Shown piece by piece: positions 11,043 through 20,658 of a stretch of DNA of 64,000 nt. The notes beneath the pieces were generated by a model, which searched no databases, was not told the DNA's origin, and saw only the letters and a program-made list of their open reading frames with translations. This DNA comes from Ahaetulla prasina (Eukaryota > Chordata > Lepidosauria > Squamata > Colubridae). Location: contig NC_080542.1 of assembly GCF_028640845.1 (NCBI RefSeq), positions 129,540,580 through 129,604,579 on the forward strand, read 5' to 3'. Each line of letters begins with the position of its first letter. Positions within the stretch are counted from its first letter, which is position 1. Position numbers and translations under genes: made by a program.

Positions 11043-11693
11043 TCATTCCAAAGGGCCGGAGCCCCCACAGAGAAGGCCCTCCCCCTGGGGGTCTCCAGCT
11101 GACATTGTTTGGCCGGAGCCCTCCCTGTGGGAGCGCATAGGTCGATGGGAGGCTACTGGCGGCAGTAGGTGGTCCCGTAAATAACTCGGTCCTATGCCAT
11201 GGAGCGCTTTAAAGATAGTAACCAGCACCTTGAATTGCACCCAAAAAACCACCGGGAGCCAGTGCAGACTGCGCAGGAGAGGTGTCACATGGGAGCCTCG
11301 AGGTGCTCCCTCTATCACCTGCGCAGCTGCATTCTGGACCAGTTGGAGTTTCCGGGTGCCCTTCAAGGGGAGCCCCATGTAGAGAGCATTGCAGTAGTCC
11401 AGGCGGGATGTGATGAGGGCATGAGTGACTGTGCAGAAGGAAACCCAGTCTAGAAAGCGACACAACTGGCATATCAGGCGAACCTGATAAAAAGCTCCCC
11501 TGGCGACGGCCGTCATATGCTCTTCTAATGACAGCCGTGCACCCAGGAGGATGCCTAGATTGCGGACCCTCTCTGTTGAGGCCAACGACTCACCCCCAAC
11601 CGTCAGCGATGGAATCAACTGGCTGTACCGGGATGCCGGCATCCACAGCCACTCGGTCTTGGAAGGGTTGAGTTGGAGCCTGTTTCTCCCCAT
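11043..11693 (-). pseudogene. LINE-A reverse transcriptase, thumb to C-terminus
   Basis: A 216-codon frame starts at MGRNRLQLNPSKTEWLW and runs through SRLDYCNALYMGLP, LQLVQNAAAQVIEG, LRSLHWLPVVFWVQFKV and SYLRDHLLPPVASHRP. It covers the region after the YADD box to near the normal C-terminus, where an indel moves it out of the usual AFSVGA-LWNELPPGL ending. It is the longest surviving LINE-A frame in the array; units 2 and 3 have shorter versions (14515-14796; 16291-16788). Not a host gene. Confidence 0.85.
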
Positions 11694-12188
11694 CCAGACC
11701 CATACGGCCTCCAGACACTGGGAATTACTTCGACGGCCTTGTTGGGGTGGTTAGGGGTGGAACTATACAGCTGAGTGTCATCAGCATATAGATGACATCT
11801 CACCCCAAAACCACGTGGCTTCATATAGATGTTGAACAGAAGGGGCGAGAGAACCGACCCCTGTGGTACCGCACACAAGAGGCGCCTCGGGGCTGATCTC
11901 TGCCCTCCTGCCAACACCGTCTGCGACCGGTCAGAGAGGTAGGAGAAGAACTACCGATAAACGGTGCCTCCCACTCCAAGCCCCCCGAGCCGCTGCAGAA
12001 AAATACCATGGTCGACTTCCGGTTTGGCTCCGCTTCGTGCAGAAGCAGCTATGATTTAGCTGCTAACTCCCTAGTCTGTAAAGCTGTCAGGACATCGTAA
12101 ATCTGGGTCCGACAGCTTGGAATTCTTTCCTTCGGGCAAAGAAGGAAAGATGAGCAATTAGGTTGAGGTTGAGATGCCCTAATAAGCT

Positions 12189-12428
12189 TTTAAAGATAGT
12201 AGCCAGCACCTTGAATTGCACCCAAAACCACGTGGCTTCATATAGATGTTGAACAGAAGGCGAGAGAACCGACCCCTGTGGTACTGCACACAAGAGGCGC
12301 CTGGGCTGATCTCTGCCCTCCTGCCAACACCGTCTGCGACCGTCAGAGAGGTAGGAGAAGAACTACCGATAAACGGTGCCTCCCACTCCAAGCCCCCCGA
12401 GCCGCTGCAGAAAAATACCATGGTCGAC
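12189..12428 (-). mobile_element. LINE-A partial copy with internal deletion
   Basis: It begins like 11207 (TTTAAAGATAGTAGCC), then jumps at CACCCAAAACCA to the sequence equivalent to 11804, skipping about 570 bp, and ends at GGTCGAC before the L1 5' region. Both the entry (TTTAAAG) and the skip (CCCAAAACCA) sit on sequence shared by the two joined parts. Confidence 0.8.
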
Positions 12429-12600
12429 TTCCGGTTTGGCTCCGCTTCGTGCAGAAGCAGCTATGATTTAGCTGCTAACTCCGTAGTCTGTAAAGCTGTC
12501 AGGACATCGTAAATCTGGGTCCGACAGCTTGGAATTCTTTCCTTCGGGCAAAGAAGGAAAGATGAGCAATTAGGTTGAGGTTGAGATGCCCTAATAAGCT

Positions 12601-13395
12601 TTTAAAGATAGTAGCCAGCACCTTGAATTGCACCCAAAACCACTGGGAGCCAGTGCAGACCACGCAGGAGAGGTGTCACATGGGAGCCTCGAGGTGCTCC
12701 TCTATCACCGCGCAGCTGCATTCTGGACCAGTTGGAGTTTCCGGGTGCCCTTCAAGGAGCCCCATGTAGAGCATTGCAGTAGTCCAGGCGGGATGTGATG
12801 AGGGCATGAGTGACTGTGCAGAAGGAAACCCAGTCTAGAAAGCGACACAACTGGCATATCAGGCGAACCTGATAAAAAGCTCCCCTGGCGACGGCCGTCA
12901 TATGCTCTTCTAATGACAGCCGTGCACCCAGGAGGATGCCTAGATTGCGGACCCTCTCTGTTGAGGCCAACGACTCACCCCCAACCGTCAGCGATGGAAT
13001 CAACTGGCTGTACCGGGATGCCGGCATCCACAGCCACTCGGTCTTGGAAGGGTTGAGTTGGAGCCTGTTTCTCCCCATCCAGACCCATACGGCCTCCAGA
13101 CACTGGGAATTACTTCGACGGCCTTGTTGGGGTGGTTAGGGGTGGAACTATACAGCTGAGTGTCATCAGCATATAGATGACATCTCACCCCAAAACCACG
13201 TGGCTTCATATAGATGTTGAACAGAAGGCGAGAGAACCGACCCCTGTGGTACTGCACACAAGAGGCGCCTGGGCTGATCTCTGCCCTCCTGCCAACACCG
13301 TCTCATGACCGTCAGAGAGGTAGGAGAAGAACTACTAAACGGTGTGCCTCCCACTCCAAGCCCCGAGCCGCTGCAGAAAAATACCATGGTCGACT
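12601..13395 (-). mobile_element. LINE-A partial copy, third block of unit 1
   Basis: Matches 11207-12016 with many 1-4 base losses, especially at 13229-13400 (for example GCGCCTGGG against GCGCCTCGGGG). The frame 12752-13078 keeps the LNPSKTEWLW to SRLDYCNAL section. Confidence 0.8.
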
Positions 13396-13932
13396 TCGGT
13401 TTGGCTCTCCAGGCAGAAGCAGCTATGATTTAGCTGCTAACTCCGTAGTCTGTAAAGCTGTCAGGACATCGTAAATCTGGGTCCGACAGCTTGGAATTCT
13501 TTCCTTCGGGCAAAGAAGGAAAGATGAGCAATTAGGTTGAGGTTGAGATGCCCTAATAAGCTTTTAAAGCTTGCGGGAAGTTCTCCTTCTATAACCTGAT
13601 AAGCTCCTGGCTGGGTGAGGCATTTGCCTTTATGGCAAACAAACGAAGCGTCCAATTTCCATGGCAGGAATTGATTTATGATGGATTGTAACGTGGACGG
13701 AGCAGAAACTGGAGTTCTAGCACTTGTTTGTAAGAAGACTGTAAGCCCCTGAGGATTTATTTGCTGTGAAGATAGGAGAGAAGAAAGCAAATGGCGGTTT
13801 TGTGGAATGTGTGTACTGAAAACGAAAGTAGAAATGCTTACTAACGGCTAGTGTTGAAATAGAAGAAAGAAGATACATAGAAACATACTGACTAAACGGA
13901 AGACATGAGAATTTTATGATTTATATCTTTTC
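13396..13932 (+). promoter_or_regulatory. L1 5' untranslated region copy (array unit 1)
   Basis: The segment matches 17111-17654, the 5' region of the L1 at 17111, but is cut off in the run TTTATATCTTTTC and joined to the start of unit 2. It holds the AAATGGCGGTTTTGTGG motif (about 13789-13805), which resembles a YY1-type site. In L1 families the 5' region drives transcription; that function is inferred here. Confidence 0.65.
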
Positions 13933-14073
13933 TTTTAATTGACATGTCTATCATCAATGAAAGTTTGTTTCTCACTAGTTCATTTTTTTGACATAGCAAC
14001 AGTGCCCTTTGAAATATCAAGCATCGGTATAATTAATATGGAAAACATGGTAGCTCTTAAGTTCAAGTACATT

Positions 14074-14164
<91 letters not shown>

Positions 14165-15654
14165 TTTGATTTCTATACCGCCCTTCTCCCAAAGGACTCA
14201 GGACTCACAGCCAATAAAATTACATATAATACAGATTAAGAAAAGTATAAAAAACTTATTCAATATATGGCATAAAAAACTAAAATAAGAATAAAAACCC
14301 CATTTAAAACTACATTTAAGCTAGCCCTGCGCAATGAAACAAAAGCGTCTTCAGCTCACGGCGAAAGGTCCGGAGGTCGGGGAGTTGATGAAGCCCCGGA
14401 GGCAGCTCATTCCAAAGGGCCGGAGCCCCCACAGAGAAGGCCCTCCCCCTGGGGGTCGCCAGCTGACATTGTTTGGCGGAGCCCTCCTGTGGGAGCGCAT
14501 AGGTCGATGGGAGGCTACTGGCGGCAGTAGGTGGTCCCGTAAATAACCCAGTCTAGAAAGCGACACAACTGGCATATCAGGCGAACCTGATAAAAAGCTC
14601 CCCTGGCGACGGCCGTCATATGCTCTTCTAATGACAGCCGTGCACCCAGGAGGATGCCTAGATTGCGGACCCTCTCTGTTGAGGCCAACGACTCACCCCC
14701 AACCGTCAGCGATGGAATCAACTGGCTGTACCGGGATGCCGGCATCCACAGCCACTCGGTCTTGGAAGGGTTGAGTTGGAGCCTGTTTCTCCCCATCCAG
14801 ACCCATACGGCCTCCAGACACTGGGAATTACTTCGACGGCCTTGTTGGGGTGGTTAGGGGTGGAACTATACAGCTGAGTGTCATCAGCATATAGATGACA
14901 TCTCACCCCAAAACCACGTGGCTTCATATAGATGTTGAACAGAAGGGGCGAGAGAACCGACCCCTGTGGTACCGCACACAAGAGGCGCCTCGGGGCTGAT
15001 CTCTGCCCTCCTGCCAACACCGTCTGCGACCGGTCAGAGAGGTAGGAGAAGAACTACCGATAAACGGTGCCTCCCACTCCAAGCCCCCCGAGCCGCTGCA
15101 GAAAAATACCATGGTCGACTTCCGGTTTGGCTCCGCTTCGTGCAGAAGCAGCTATGATTTAGCTGCTAACTCCCTAGTCTGTAAAGCTGTCAGGACATCG
15201 TAAATCTGGGTCCGACAGCTTGGAATTCTTTCCTTCGGGCAAAGAAGGAAAGATGAGCAATTAGGTTGAGGTTGAGATGCCCTAATAAGCTTTTAAAGCA
15301 TGCGGGAAGTTCTCCTTCTATAACCTGATAAGCTCCTGGCTGGGTGAGGCATTTGCCTTTATGGCAAACAAACGAAGCGTCCAATTTCCATGGCAGGAAT
15401 TGATTTATGATGGATTGTAACGTGCACGGAGCAGAAACTGGAGTTCTAGCACTTGTTTGTAAGAAGACTGTAAGCCCCTGAGGATTTATTTGCTGTGAAG
15501 ATAGGAGAGAAGAAAGCAAATGGCGGTTTTGTGGAATGTGTGTACTGAAAACGAAAGTAGAAATGCTTACTAACGGCTAGTGTTGAAATAGAAGATACAT
15601 AGAAACATACTGACTAAACGGAAGACATGAGAATTTTATGATTTATATCTTTTC
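13933..15654. repeat. Tandem array unit 2, 1722 bp
   Basis: Same order as unit 3 but with about 270 bp of LINE-A missing at about 14547: the text passes from CCCGTAAATAAC straight to CCAGTCTAGAAAGC. LINE-A occupies 14072-15118 and the L1 5' region 15119-15654. Identity to unit 3 looks very high by eye. Confidence 0.85.
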
Positions 15655-15795
15655 TTTTAATTGACATGTCTATCATCAATGAAAGTTTGTTTCTCACTAG
15701 TTCATTTTTTTGACATAGCAACAGTGCCCTTTGAAATATCAAGCATCGGTATAATTAATATGGAAAACATGGTAGCTCTTAAGTTCAAGTACATT

Positions 15796-15881
<86 letters not shown>

Positions 15882-17654
15882 TTTGATTTCTATACCGCCC
15901 TTCTCCCAAAGGACTCAGGACTCACAGCCAATAAAATTACATATAATACAGATTAAGAAAAGTATAAAAAACTTATTCAATATATGGCATAAAAAACTAA
16001 AATAAGAATAAAAACCCCATTTAAAACTACATTTAAGCTAGCCCTGCGCAATGAAACAAAAGCGTCTTCAGCTCACGGCGAAAGGTCCGGAGGTCGGGGA
16101 GTTGATGAAGCCCCGGAGGCAGCTCATTCCAAAGGGCCGGAGCCCCCACAGAGAAGGCCCTCCCCCTGGGGGTCGCCAGCTGACATTGTTTGGCCGGAGC
16201 CCTCCCTGTGGGAGCGCATAGGTCGATGGGAGGCTACTGGCGGCAGTAGGTGGTCCCGTAAATAACTCGGTCCTAAGCGCTAACTAAGCGCTAACTAAGC
16301 GCTTTAAAGATAGTAGCCAGCACCTTGAATTGCACCCAAAAAACCACCGGGAGCCAGTGCAGACCACGCAGGAGAGGTGTCACATGGGAGCCTCGAGGTG
16401 CTCCCTCTATCACCTGCGCAGCTGCATTCTGGACCAGTTGGAGTTTCCGGGTGCCCTTCAAGGGGAGCCCCATGTAGAGAGCATTGCAGTAGTCCAGGCG
16501 GGATGTGATGAGGGCATGAGTGACTGTGCAGAAGGAAACCCAGTCTAGAAAGCGACACAACTGGCATATTAGGTGAATCTGATAAAAAGCTCCCCTGGCG
16601 ACGACCGTCATATGCTCTTCTAATGACAGCCGTGCACCCAGGAGGATGCCTAGATTGCGGACCCTCTCTGTTGAGGCCAACGACTCACCCCCAACCGTCA
16701 GCGATGGAATCAACTGGCTGTACCGGGATGCCGGCATCCACAGCCACTCGGTCTTGGAAGGGTTGAGTTGGAGCCTGTTTCTCCCCATCCAGACCCGTAC
16801 GGCCTCCAGACACTGGGAATTACTTCGACGGCCTCGTTGGGGTGGTTAGGGGTGGAACTATACAGCTGAGTGCCATCAGCATATAGATGACATCTCACCC
16901 CAAAACCACGTGGCTTCATATAGATGTTGAACAGAAGGGGCGAGAGAACCGACCCCTGTGGTACTGCACACAAGAGGCGCCTCGGGGCTGATCTCTGCCC
17001 TCCTGCCAACACCGTCTGCGACCGGTCAGAGAGGTAGGAGAAGAACTACCGATAAACGGTGCCTCCCACTCCAAGCCCCCCGAGCCGCTGCAGAAAAATA
17101 CCATGGTCGACTTCCGGTTTGGCTCCGCTTCGTGCAGAAGCAGCTATGATTTAGCTGCTAACTCCGTAGTCTGTAAAGCTGTCAGGACATCGTAAATCTG
17201 GGTCCGACAGCTTGGGATTCTTTCCTTCGGCGAAAGAAGGAAAGATGAGCAATTAGGTTGAGGTTGAGATGCCCTAATAAGCTTTTAAAGCATGCGGGAA
17301 GTTCTCCTTCTATAACCTGATAAGCTCCTGGCTGGGTGAGGCATTTGCCTTTATGGCAAACAAACGAAGCGTCCAATTTCCATGGCAGGAATTGATTTAT
17401 GATGGATTGTAACGTGCACGGAGCAGAAACTGGAGTTCTAGCACTTGTTTGTAAGAAGACTGTAAGCCCCTGAGGATTTATTTGCTGTGAAGATAGGAGA
17501 GAAGAAAGCAAATGGCGGTTTTGTGGAATGTGTGTACTGAAAACGAAAGTAGAAATGCTTACTAACGGCTAGTGTTGAAATAGAAGAAAGAAGATACATA
17601 GAAACATACTGACTAAACGGAAGACATGAGAATTTTATGATTTATATCTTTTCT
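15655..17654. repeat. Tandem array unit 3, about 2000 bp
   Basis: The only unit whose L1 5' region continues into the rest of the L1, so it is probably the parental copy. LINE-A occupies 15796-17110. It has a small local repeat CTAAGCGCTAA at 16273-16302 in place of the usual TATGCCATGGAGCGC. The YADD box reads YADG here. Confidence 0.85.
16291..16788 (-). pseudogene. LINE-A reverse transcriptase fragment (unit 3)
   Basis: A 165-codon frame from MGRNRLQLNPSKTEWLW to VQFKVLATIFKALS, equivalent to the frame at 11043-11693 but cut short by the CTAAGCGC local repeat. The neighbouring frame 16710-17012 carries the catalytic box, where the second aspartate has become glycine (YADG), so this copy could not polymerise even if in frame. 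Confidence 0.8.
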
Positions 17655-17980
17655 TTTTCTTTGGGATTATAGTGATTTAGAAGAAAAGTTTTTTGAATTT
17701 TTTTTTTCTAAATATTTTTTTTTCCCTCTTGGTCTGTTATTAAGTTATATATTTTTTTTAAAAAATGGCTTTTAAGCAAATAGTGCCAAAAGTGTGTCGA
17801 AATAGAAGATACATAGGAAGATACTGGCTAAATGGAAGACATGAGAATCTTATGATTTATATTTTTTCTTCTTCTTTGGAATTATAGTGATTTAGAAGAT
17901 AAGTTTTTTGAAACTTTCTTTTCTAATTTTTTTTTCTTTCTTTTTCTTGGTCTATTATTAAGCTATCCTTTTTTTTTTTA
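17111..17980 (+). promoter_or_regulatory. L1 5' untranslated region with duplicated leader
   Basis: It contains AATGGCGGTTTTGTGG at about 17512-17527. The last part is a direct repeat of about 215 bp: 17573-17792 and 17793-18010 both run from TGTTGAAATAGAAG/TGTCGAAATAGAAG through the T-rich block to ATGGCTTTTAAGC and CCAAAAGT. So the ORF1 start appears twice, first at 17766 (cut short) and then at 17981. Confidence 0.7.
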
Positions 17981-18730
17981 ATGGCTTTTAAGCAAATAGT
18001 GCCAAAAGTCATTAAAAACTTTGAAATTTCTTCAGCTCAGATTCAAAAATTAAAAGAAGAAATCAAAAAGGAAGTAAAAACTCCTTTACAGGAGTTTTTG
18101 GAGAGTCACTTTTTAGAAATAGATCAAAAATTTGACGAAATAGAGAAAGAGATGTTGGATTTTAAGGAAGTGGTGGAAGAGCAGAAGAGGGAAATGAAAA
18201 TGGTAAAGGATGCAATTGCGCAAATATTAAGCTCTTGTATTCAGATGCAGGATGATCTTGCAGAAATTAATAAAGCTAATTTAGAGTTGCAAAGGAAAAT
18301 AGAAGAAATTCAAAAAAATCAAAACAATTGGAACTTAGATAATAAGATGGAAGATATAAAGGCAAAGGTAGATAGGGCAGATGAAGAAAGAGTAATATTA
18401 CAATATAGATTAATGGAATATGCTATAAGGGTGAGGGGGTTGAAACAAAATAGGAAGGAAAATTGAAAGGAGATTTTTACGCAAGCCTTTGCTCAGATAA
18501 AGGGTGTGGAGCCAGAAGATTTTGAGATTAATATTGAAAGAATTTATTGTGTTAATTCTTGGTGGGCAAGACAAAATAGAGTACCTAGGGATGTGGTTAT
18601 TTATTTTACAACTAAAAAGGTTAGGTATGAAATTTTGCAAGCCTTTTATAAAAATAAATTTCAGATATTGGGACAAGATATAAAAATGATGAAGGAAATT
18701 CCTCCTAAAATGTTCACGATCAAGATCACG
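17981..18730 (+). pseudogene. L1 ORF1 protein, N-terminal and central part
   Basis: The frame starts at ATG 17981 (MAFKQIVPKVIKNFE). Residues about 20-145 are a heptad-rich charged coiled coil. After a TGA at 18464-18466 the same frame continues with KGVEPEDFEINIERIYCVN, RVPRDVVIYFTTKKVRYEIL and KEIPPKMFTIKIT, which fits the RNA-recognition and C-terminal domains of L1 ORF1. ORF1p forms trimers and binds the element RNA. The frame ends where CR1 enters (about 18716) and resumes at 19340. Only one stop plus the CR1 breaks it, so decay is recent to moderate. Confidence 0.85.
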
Positions 18731-18734
18731 TGAA

Positions 18735-19205
18735 GTGTTAGTGCCACTTTATAATGCCTTGGTAAGGCCACACTTGGAATATTGCATCCAGTTTTGGTCT
18801 CCACGATGTAAAAAAGATGTTGAGACTCTAGAAAGAGTGCAGAGAAGAGCAACAAAGATGATTAGAGGACTGGAGGCTAAAACATATGAAGAATGGTTGC
18901 AGGAACTGGGTATGTCTAGTTTAATAAAAAGAAGGACTAGGGGAGACATGATAGCTGTGTTCCAATATCACAGGGGTTGCCACAAAGAAGAGGGAGTCGG
19001 GCTGTTCTCCAAAGCACCTGAGGGTAGAACAAGAAGCAATGGGTGGAAACTGATCAAAGAAAGAAGCAACTTAGAACTAAGGAGAAATTTCCTGACAGTT
19101 AGAACAATTAATAAGTGGAACGACTTGCCTGCAGAAGTTGTGAATGCTCCAACACTGGAAATTTTTAAGAAAATGTTGGATAACCATCTGACTGAGATGG
19201 TGTAG
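18735..19205 (+). pseudogene. CR1 reverse transcriptase C-terminus
   Basis: A 156-codon frame reads LVPLYNALVRPHLEYCIQFW, KKDVETLERVQRRATKMIRG, TRGDMIAVFQYHRGCHKEEG, NKWNDLPAEVVNAPTLEIFK and ends DNHLTEMV-stop. This is the usual end of CR1 ORF2 in amniotes. The frame is intact, but the catalytic region is missing by 5' truncation. Confidence 0.9.
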
Positions 19206-19263
19206 GGTTCCTGCCTGGGCAGGGGGTTGGACTAGAAGGCCTCCAAGGTCCCTTCCAACTCTG

Positions 19264-19339
19264 TTGTTATGTTATGTTATGTTATGTTATGTTATGTTAT
19301 GTTATGTTATGTTATGTTATGTTATGTTATGTTATGTTA
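19264..19339. repeat. (GTTAT)n microsatellite at the CR1 3' end
   Basis: About 15 GTTAT units start right after the CR1 3' end CCAACTCTGTT. Other CR1 and LINE-C copies carry TTCTA/ATTCT tracts in the same place. Confidence 0.95.
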
Positions 19340-19340
19340 A

Positions 19341-19585
19341 GAAACAGAAGAGAATTTGCTTTTTTGGTGGATGAGTTTAAGAAATATCAGATATATTTTA
19401 GATGGGAAGTCCCAATGGGTTTGTCAGTGAATTTTAGAGGTAGAAAGTATTTTCTTAATTCAGTTACGAAAGCGAGACATTTTTATATTAATGTTTTAAA
19501 GAGTAGGAATCCTTTGTTGTTAGATGCTAAGTTAACTGGTTTGGAAATGATGGAAAATAGAATGGGAGAGGGGAGGAATGTTTAA
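19341..19585 (+). pseudogene. L1 ORF1 protein, C-terminal remainder
   Basis: In the same frame as 17981 it reads REFAFLVDEFKKYQIYFRWE, then GLSVNFRGRKYFLNSVTKAR and ends in TAA. This resembles the end of L1 ORF1p, where the region R-F-LV-ELKK precedes an RWxxP segment. It is separated from the rest only by the CR1 insertion. Confidence 0.85.
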
Positions 19586-20658
19586 GATGTGAATAGGATG
19601 ATTATGGTTAATTTTTGGAATTGATTTGTTTAGGATAAAAATTATAGGATTTTTATTATTTGCTATTTGTATGGTATAAATCTATGGGATGATATTACTC
19701 AATTGTGAAGGATGGAAAGTGAAATTTATGAATTTAGATAATGTGGATGTAATAATTTTAACTGTTTACTGTTATATTGTGGATGTAGTCTAAATGATTA
19801 TTTGCTTGATATTTGATTGATGGAATAGTATTGGAAGACTGAATATTAAATCTTATGACAATTGAAGAAATATATAAGTGATGAAAATTTGAATTTGAGA
19901 AGCTGGATTGTAATTTAAGAAATGGACTTATGAAATTTGAAGGAATATACAAGTGGGCGGAAAAAAATTGAATTTGAGACGATGGATTAATTTTAAAAAT
20001 GGACTGTAAGAAGAAGTAATATGTGAAGTTGGTATTGTTTCTTTTCTTTTCTTTTTTATTATTCTTTCCTATCTTTTTATTTTTATTGTGAGGGGATCTA
20101 TAGTTTTAAATTTTTTAAGGTGGGAGGTTATGTATATTTTGTATACTTTAGCTTGTGATTGTTGGTCATAATACCCGGTATTTGCTCTGGGAAGTCTGAG
20201 GGGGGGAAGGGGGAGGAGGGGGGGAAGGGGGGGAAAATGAATTAACAAGTGATACATGGATTGATTATTAATGTACAGTAATTTTTGAAGATATGAAATT
20301 AAAAAATTTAAAATTATATTGGGGATGCTCGACTGCCATTTCAGGAAGAAAAGGAGAGAGGAGTAGAAGGAGGGAAGAAAGTAGGTAGGAAAGTGTAGAG
20401 AAGGAGGAGGGGAATAAGAGGGTTAGATAGGGTGGAAGAAGGGAGGAGTGGAGAAGGAGGAGAGGAAGTAGTAAAGTGAAGGAGATGAAGGATGGGACAG
20501 TTGTAGAGGGTAGAGAGGGAGGTTGTGTAGTAAGGAAGTGGCAGTCGGGCAGGCCTGATTCAGTAATAAATAAAAATTAATGATTAATGATGGATAATAG
20601 TTAGTACATAAATATGATGTTGAAAAATGGAAATAAAAAATTATTTAAAAAAAAAGAA
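19586..20658 (+). other. L1 3' region lacking ORF2
   Basis: AT-rich up to 20180, then polypurine G-rich tracts and an A-rich end. No reverse transcriptase motif appears in any frame, so about 3.5 kb of ORF2 must be deleted or was never present in this copy. Confidence 0.6.

Larger units (their letters stand above)
10739..12016 (-). mobile_element. LINE-A copy, 3' half (array unit 1)
   Basis: A LINE reverse transcriptase fragment on the minus strand. Reading from 12016 down it shows PQGSVLSPLLFNIYM, YADDTQLY (catalytic aspartates present), LNPSKTEWLW, then HALITSRLDYCNALYMGLP and LVQNAAAQVIEGAPRGSHVTP, then the C-terminus and the 3' untranslated region ending in the AGAAGGGCGGTATAGAAATC motif and (TAAA)n. 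A frameshift near 11700 separates the YADD part from the rest. The protein resembles CR1/L2-group LINEs of reptiles; the exact clade is uncertain. The 5' half of this same insertion lies at 20678-21420 beyond the L1. Confidence 0.85.
10601..13932. repeat. Tandem array unit 1 (LINE-A plus L1 5' region), 3332 bp
   Basis: The unit begins TTTTAATTGACATGTC, continues with about 130 bp of single-copy DNA, a (TTTA)n tract and LINE-A (minus), then switches at GGTCGAC into the L1 5' region. It is longer than units 2 and 3 because it holds two extra partial copies of the LINE-A/L1 block: LINE-A 10739-12016, L1 to about 12188; LINE-A with an internal deletion 12189-12428, L1 to about 12600; LINE-A 12601-13395, L1 to 13932. 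The junctions fall at short shared sequences. Confidence 0.85.
18716..19340 (+). mobile_element. CR1 LINE, 3' end, inserted in L1 ORF1
   Basis: The best CR1 copy here. It holds the C-terminal 150 codons of the reverse transcriptase polypeptide, a 3' untranslated region with GGACTAGAAGGCCTCCAAGG, and a (GTTAT)n tract. It interrupts the L1 frame between KMFTIKIT and RRREFAFLVDEFKK-like sequence. I see no convincing target duplication. Confidence 0.9.
17111..20658 (+). mobile_element. L1 LINE, internally deleted, with 19-bp target duplication
   Basis: The insertion is flanked by identical AGAAAAATACCATGGTCGA at 17092-17110 and 20659-20677, and both copies lie inside minus-strand LINE-A sequence that is continuous once the insert is removed. 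Order: GC-richer 5' region (17111-17650), duplicated ORF1 leader, ORF1, then about 1.07 kb of 3' sequence with a purine-rich G-rich tract (20340-20530), an AATAAA at about 20630 and an A-rich tail. No ORF2 is present, so it cannot retrotranspose itself. A CR1 insertion accounts for 18716-19340. Confidence 0.88.

Noticed and set aside
11199..11453. Plus-strand frames through the LINE-A array
   Set aside because: They lie opposite the real LINE-A coding strand and recur only because the array is repeated.
19758..20257. Possible L1 ORF2 remnants downstream of ORF1
   Set aside because: No endonuclease or reverse transcriptase motif appears in any frame of 19586-20658.
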